Positions 6,150-7,418 of a stretch of DNA of 7,418 nt are shown one piece after another. How positions within the stretch are numbered: position 1 is the first letter of the stretch; each line of letters begins with the position of its first letter. The DNA lies in the NCBI GenBank assembly GCA_938034715.1, contig CALHMM010000040.1:1-7418 (forward strand), given 5' to 3'. This DNA comes from Minisyncoccota bacterium (GTDB taxonomy: Bacteria; Patescibacteriota; Minisyncoccia; Moranbacterales; GCA-2747515). The notes beneath the pieces are model-generated. The model was not told the DNA's origin and searched no databases. It saw only the letters and a program-made list of their open reading frames with translations. Position numbers and translations under genes: made by a program.

Positions 6150-6401
6150 TCACAATTGTAAAGGCAGTTGCATCTGTGCATTCTTGGCATGCATCCGCAA
6201 GGCAATAGATGACAGTTTTTGCGACGCACTGTCGAGGACACGTGTTCTGTGCTCCGTCGTTTTGTTTATGCGTCCTGCAAGAGTCCGTGAAGACCGTGGG
6301 AAATCCGCTAGTTTGCGATTAATTGTATCCAAGTTATTGTTAACCTGATCTAGAATATCGTAGGCCTTCTCTAGTTCGGCGTCTATAGTGCTTGATTTCA
6401 T
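6150..6401 (-). CDS. Small helical protein of unknown function (83 aa)
   Basis: I do not recognise a family. The protein is highly charged, with no signal peptide or membrane segment. Residues about 5-70 should be helical, with heptad-like hydrophobic spacing (AYDILDQVNNNLDTINRKL, then VLDSASQKLSSIALRM), which suggests a small coiled-coil or helical-bundle protein. It ends in TGA. Evidence that it is real is strong: a Shine-Dalgarno AGGAG (complement of 6408-6412) lies 6 bases before the ATG, a near-consensus promoter lies just upstream, and an intrinsic terminator follows the stop. It converges with recQ and diverges from the DUF5648 gene. A structural or regulatory adaptor is possible, but no function can be assigned. 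Confidence 0.75.
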   Translation of the reverse strand: MKSSTIDAELEKAYDILDQVNNNLDTINRKLADFPRSSRTLAGRINKTTEHRTRVLDSASQKLSSIALRMHAKNAQMQLPLQL

Positions 6402-6425
6402 GCTGCTCTCCTGATCGGTGAGAGA

Positions 6426-6454
6426 AGTATATCAGACAATTTCATAAATGTCAA
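6426..6454 (-). promoter_or_regulatory. Sigma70-type promoter of the 83-aa gene
   Basis: On the minus strand a perfect -35 TTGACA (6454-6449) is followed by a 17-bp spacer and -10 TATACT (6431-6426). Initiation near 6419 gives a leader of about 18 bases carrying the AGGAG site. This is the best promoter in the window. Its -35 box overlaps the -35 region of the divergent promoter at 6474-6479. Confidence 0.85.
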
Positions 6455-6488
6455 ATTTATTGTAAAAGTGTGGTATAATTTAGACAAT
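6434..6488. repeat. AGACAAT direct repeat in the divergent promoter region
   Basis: AGACAAT occurs at 6434-6440 and 6482-6488, each preceded by T plus one base, 48 bp apart. The first copy lies in the spacer of the minus-strand promoter and the second near the start site of the plus-strand promoter. This could be a shared operator, but a 7-base repeat in AT-rich DNA may be chance. Confidence 0.25.
6471..6479 (+). promoter_or_regulatory. Extended -10 promoter of the DUF5648 gene
   Basis: TGGTATAAT is a perfect extended -10 box (TG at 6471-6472, TATAAT at 6474-6479). No good -35 box is present, as is normal for extended -10 promoters. Initiation near 6486 gives a leader of about 21 bases. That leader has no Shine-Dalgarno sequence but an A-rich run (AGATATAAGAAAAAAAT) much like the one before the DUF1704 gene. 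Confidence 0.65.
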
Positions 6489-6506
6489 AAGATATAAGAA
6501 AAAAAT

Positions 6507-7418
6507 ATGAAGAAAATTCTATTTTACTTTCCAATACTTGTAGGTATTTTCTTTGCCGTACCTGCACATGCAATAGGGGATCATGAGCCGCCAAAGCTTA
6601 TCTCGATCGAACGATATGTACCAACAAGTCAATTGCATGAAATCGAGTTTATAGCAGATCCTTCAAAACAAGGGCCAGATTATAGGCAGACCTTTACTTT
6701 TCGGTATACTTTCTCAGAGGCTGTTGTGAACTTTGATCTAGTCAGTGGTCACCTTGCCGGTAATGGAACAGCCAATTCTGCTGTCGCGCAACTAGGGCAA
6801 GCGATCACAACACTGACGCAAGTCTCCCCCTCTGTCTATGACCTAACGGTAGAAACACTCCCACAAGACGGTACGCTGTCATACAAGGTTGTCACCTCGG
6901 GAACACCAAAGATCATGGACCTTGCGGGAAATGAACTTGTAGTTAATCCAGACATTACACAAGAATTTTATGAAATGAACGTCACACCACAGGTAATTTT
7001 CAATGCTCAGGATGCCCAGGCGAACATCGGCAGAGATCTCTCAATTGAGGCACAAGACGATGGTTCGCTGAGCCCTTCAAATTTCGCGGTTAACTCTGAC
7101 CTAACTACAGCTTCACTTGGAAGTCTGATCTGCAAGTCAAAAAATGCCTTAAGCGTCGATTGCTCAGTGCCTCTGCTTAGCACAGGAGAGGTGGCAATAG
7201 ATATTACACAGCAATCAGGAAATGTGACCCAGTATACACAAAGCATCAAGGCCCCACTTCATCGTTTTTGGAGCGACAAATACAAGCATCACTTCTTCAC
7301 ACCGTCCACGTCAGAACGAGATGCAATCATAGAAAATGATAAAAATTGGGAGTACGAGGCAGTCGCCTACAATGTAGAACTTGGCCAAAGAGATGGTACG
7401 ATGCCAGTCTATCGCTTC
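6507..7418 (+). CDS. Secreted Ig-like / DUF5648 repeat protein (3' end missing)
   Basis: An open frame runs from ATG 6507 to the window edge, giving 304 codons without a stop. It begins with a Sec signal peptide: two lysines (K2, K3), a hydrophobic core (about 4-18) and a PAHA signal-peptidase I site, with cleavage after A22. Residues about 40-157 resemble a bacterial Ig-like domain (FRYTFSEAV, VYDLTV, DLAGNEL). About 158-249 look like a second, divergent beta domain with two cysteines (209, 219). From about 251 the pattern HRFWSDKYKHHFFT ... WEYEAVAYNV ... PVYRF is that of DUF5648, a beta-rich domain found in secreted bacterial proteins, often with hydrolases or adhesins. The protein should be exported; a role in surface attachment or as a targeting module is inferred. 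What follows is unseen. No Shine-Dalgarno sequence precedes the ATG. Confidence 0.85.
   Translation, partial: MKKILFYFPILVGIFFAVPAHAIGDHEPPKLISIERYVPTSQLHEIEFIADPSKQGPDYRQTFTFRYTFSEAVVNFDLVSGHLAGNGTANSAVAQLGQAITTLTQVSPSVYDLTVETLPQDGTLSYKVVTSGTPKIMDLAGNELVVNPDITQEFYEMNVTPQVIFNAQDAQANIGRDLSIEAQDDGSLSPSNFAVNSDLTTASLGSLICKSKNALSVDCSVPLLSTGEVAIDITQQSGNVTQYTQSIKAPLHRFWSDKYKHHFFTPSTSERDAIIENDKNWEYEAVAYNVELGQRDGTMPVYRF

Noticed and set aside
5853..6241. Open frames 5853-6065 (+) and 6241-6020 (-)
   Set aside because: The first is a shadow of the RecQ HRDC domain. The second overlaps both recQ and the 83-aa gene and lacks signals.
7007..7249. Minus-strand open frame of 80 codons
   Set aside because: It is a shadow of the secreted Ig-like/DUF5648 gene, which has a signal peptide and a promoter.
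1..7418. CRISPR array, tRNA/rRNA genes, transposon or integrase
   Set aside because: No regularly spaced repeats, no cloverleaf with a CCA end, and no transposase or integrase motif in any frame.

Overview
The window is an ordinary-looking bacterial chromosome segment, moderately AT-rich by eye, with four substantial genes, one small gene and well-filled intergenic regions. The stops used are TAG, TAA, TAA and TGA, and none of the large frames contains an in-frame TGA, so there is no sign of the UGA=Gly code of Gracilibacteria/Absconditabacteria. A few features would fit a Candidate Phyla Radiation (Patescibacteria) genome, Saccharibacteria-like or a related lineage. These are single-gene transcription units, short A-rich leaders without a Shine-Dalgarno sequence on two genes, a DUF1704 peptidase, and surface proteins built from CBM, Ig-like and DUF5648 modules. 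That placement is an inference and no marker gene is present to prove it.

Layout from left to right. Positions 1-541 hold no convincing whole gene. There may be the last codons of an upstream gene (3-68), a 17-bp inverted repeat (123-178), a strongly G-depleted C-rich tract (157-291), an intrinsic terminator (286-307), a promoter (-10 at 373-378) and a long leader. Positions 542-2434 encode a 630-aa membrane-anchored surface protein with a CBM60-like xylan/carbohydrate-binding module, an Ig/Fn3-like domain and a C-terminal polysaccharide lyase family 14-like jelly roll. Positions 2669-3922 encode a 417-aa DUF1704 zinc peptidase with an intact HEVGTH...EEGIA motif, a relative of animal MATCAP tubulin tyrosine carboxypeptidases. 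Positions 3923-4285 hold a stop-interrupted short reading frame, a second C-rich tract, a second intrinsic terminator, and the recQ promoter and leader. Positions 4286-6070 encode a complete RecQ helicase (DEAH core, zinc-binding, winged-helix and HRDC domains). Its start codon lies inside a perfect 10-bp inverted repeat. Positions 6401-6150 (minus) encode an 83-aa helical orphan with a textbook promoter, ribosome binding site and terminator. Positions 6507-7418 encode a secreted Ig-like/DUF5648 protein that runs off the window.

The genes do not form an operon: each has its own promoter and most have their own terminator. Two of them (the lyase-like protein and the DUF5648 protein) act outside the cytoplasm and plausibly deal with polysaccharide or cell-surface contact. 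RecQ and the peptidase are cytoplasmic. I see no mobile element, CRISPR array, tRNA or rRNA. No clear novel multi-gene system is visible. The most interesting signals are the surface lyase architecture, the bacterial MATCAP-like peptidase, the start-sequestering repeat at recQ, and the two recurring 'C-rich tract, then compact terminator, then promoter' intergenic modules.
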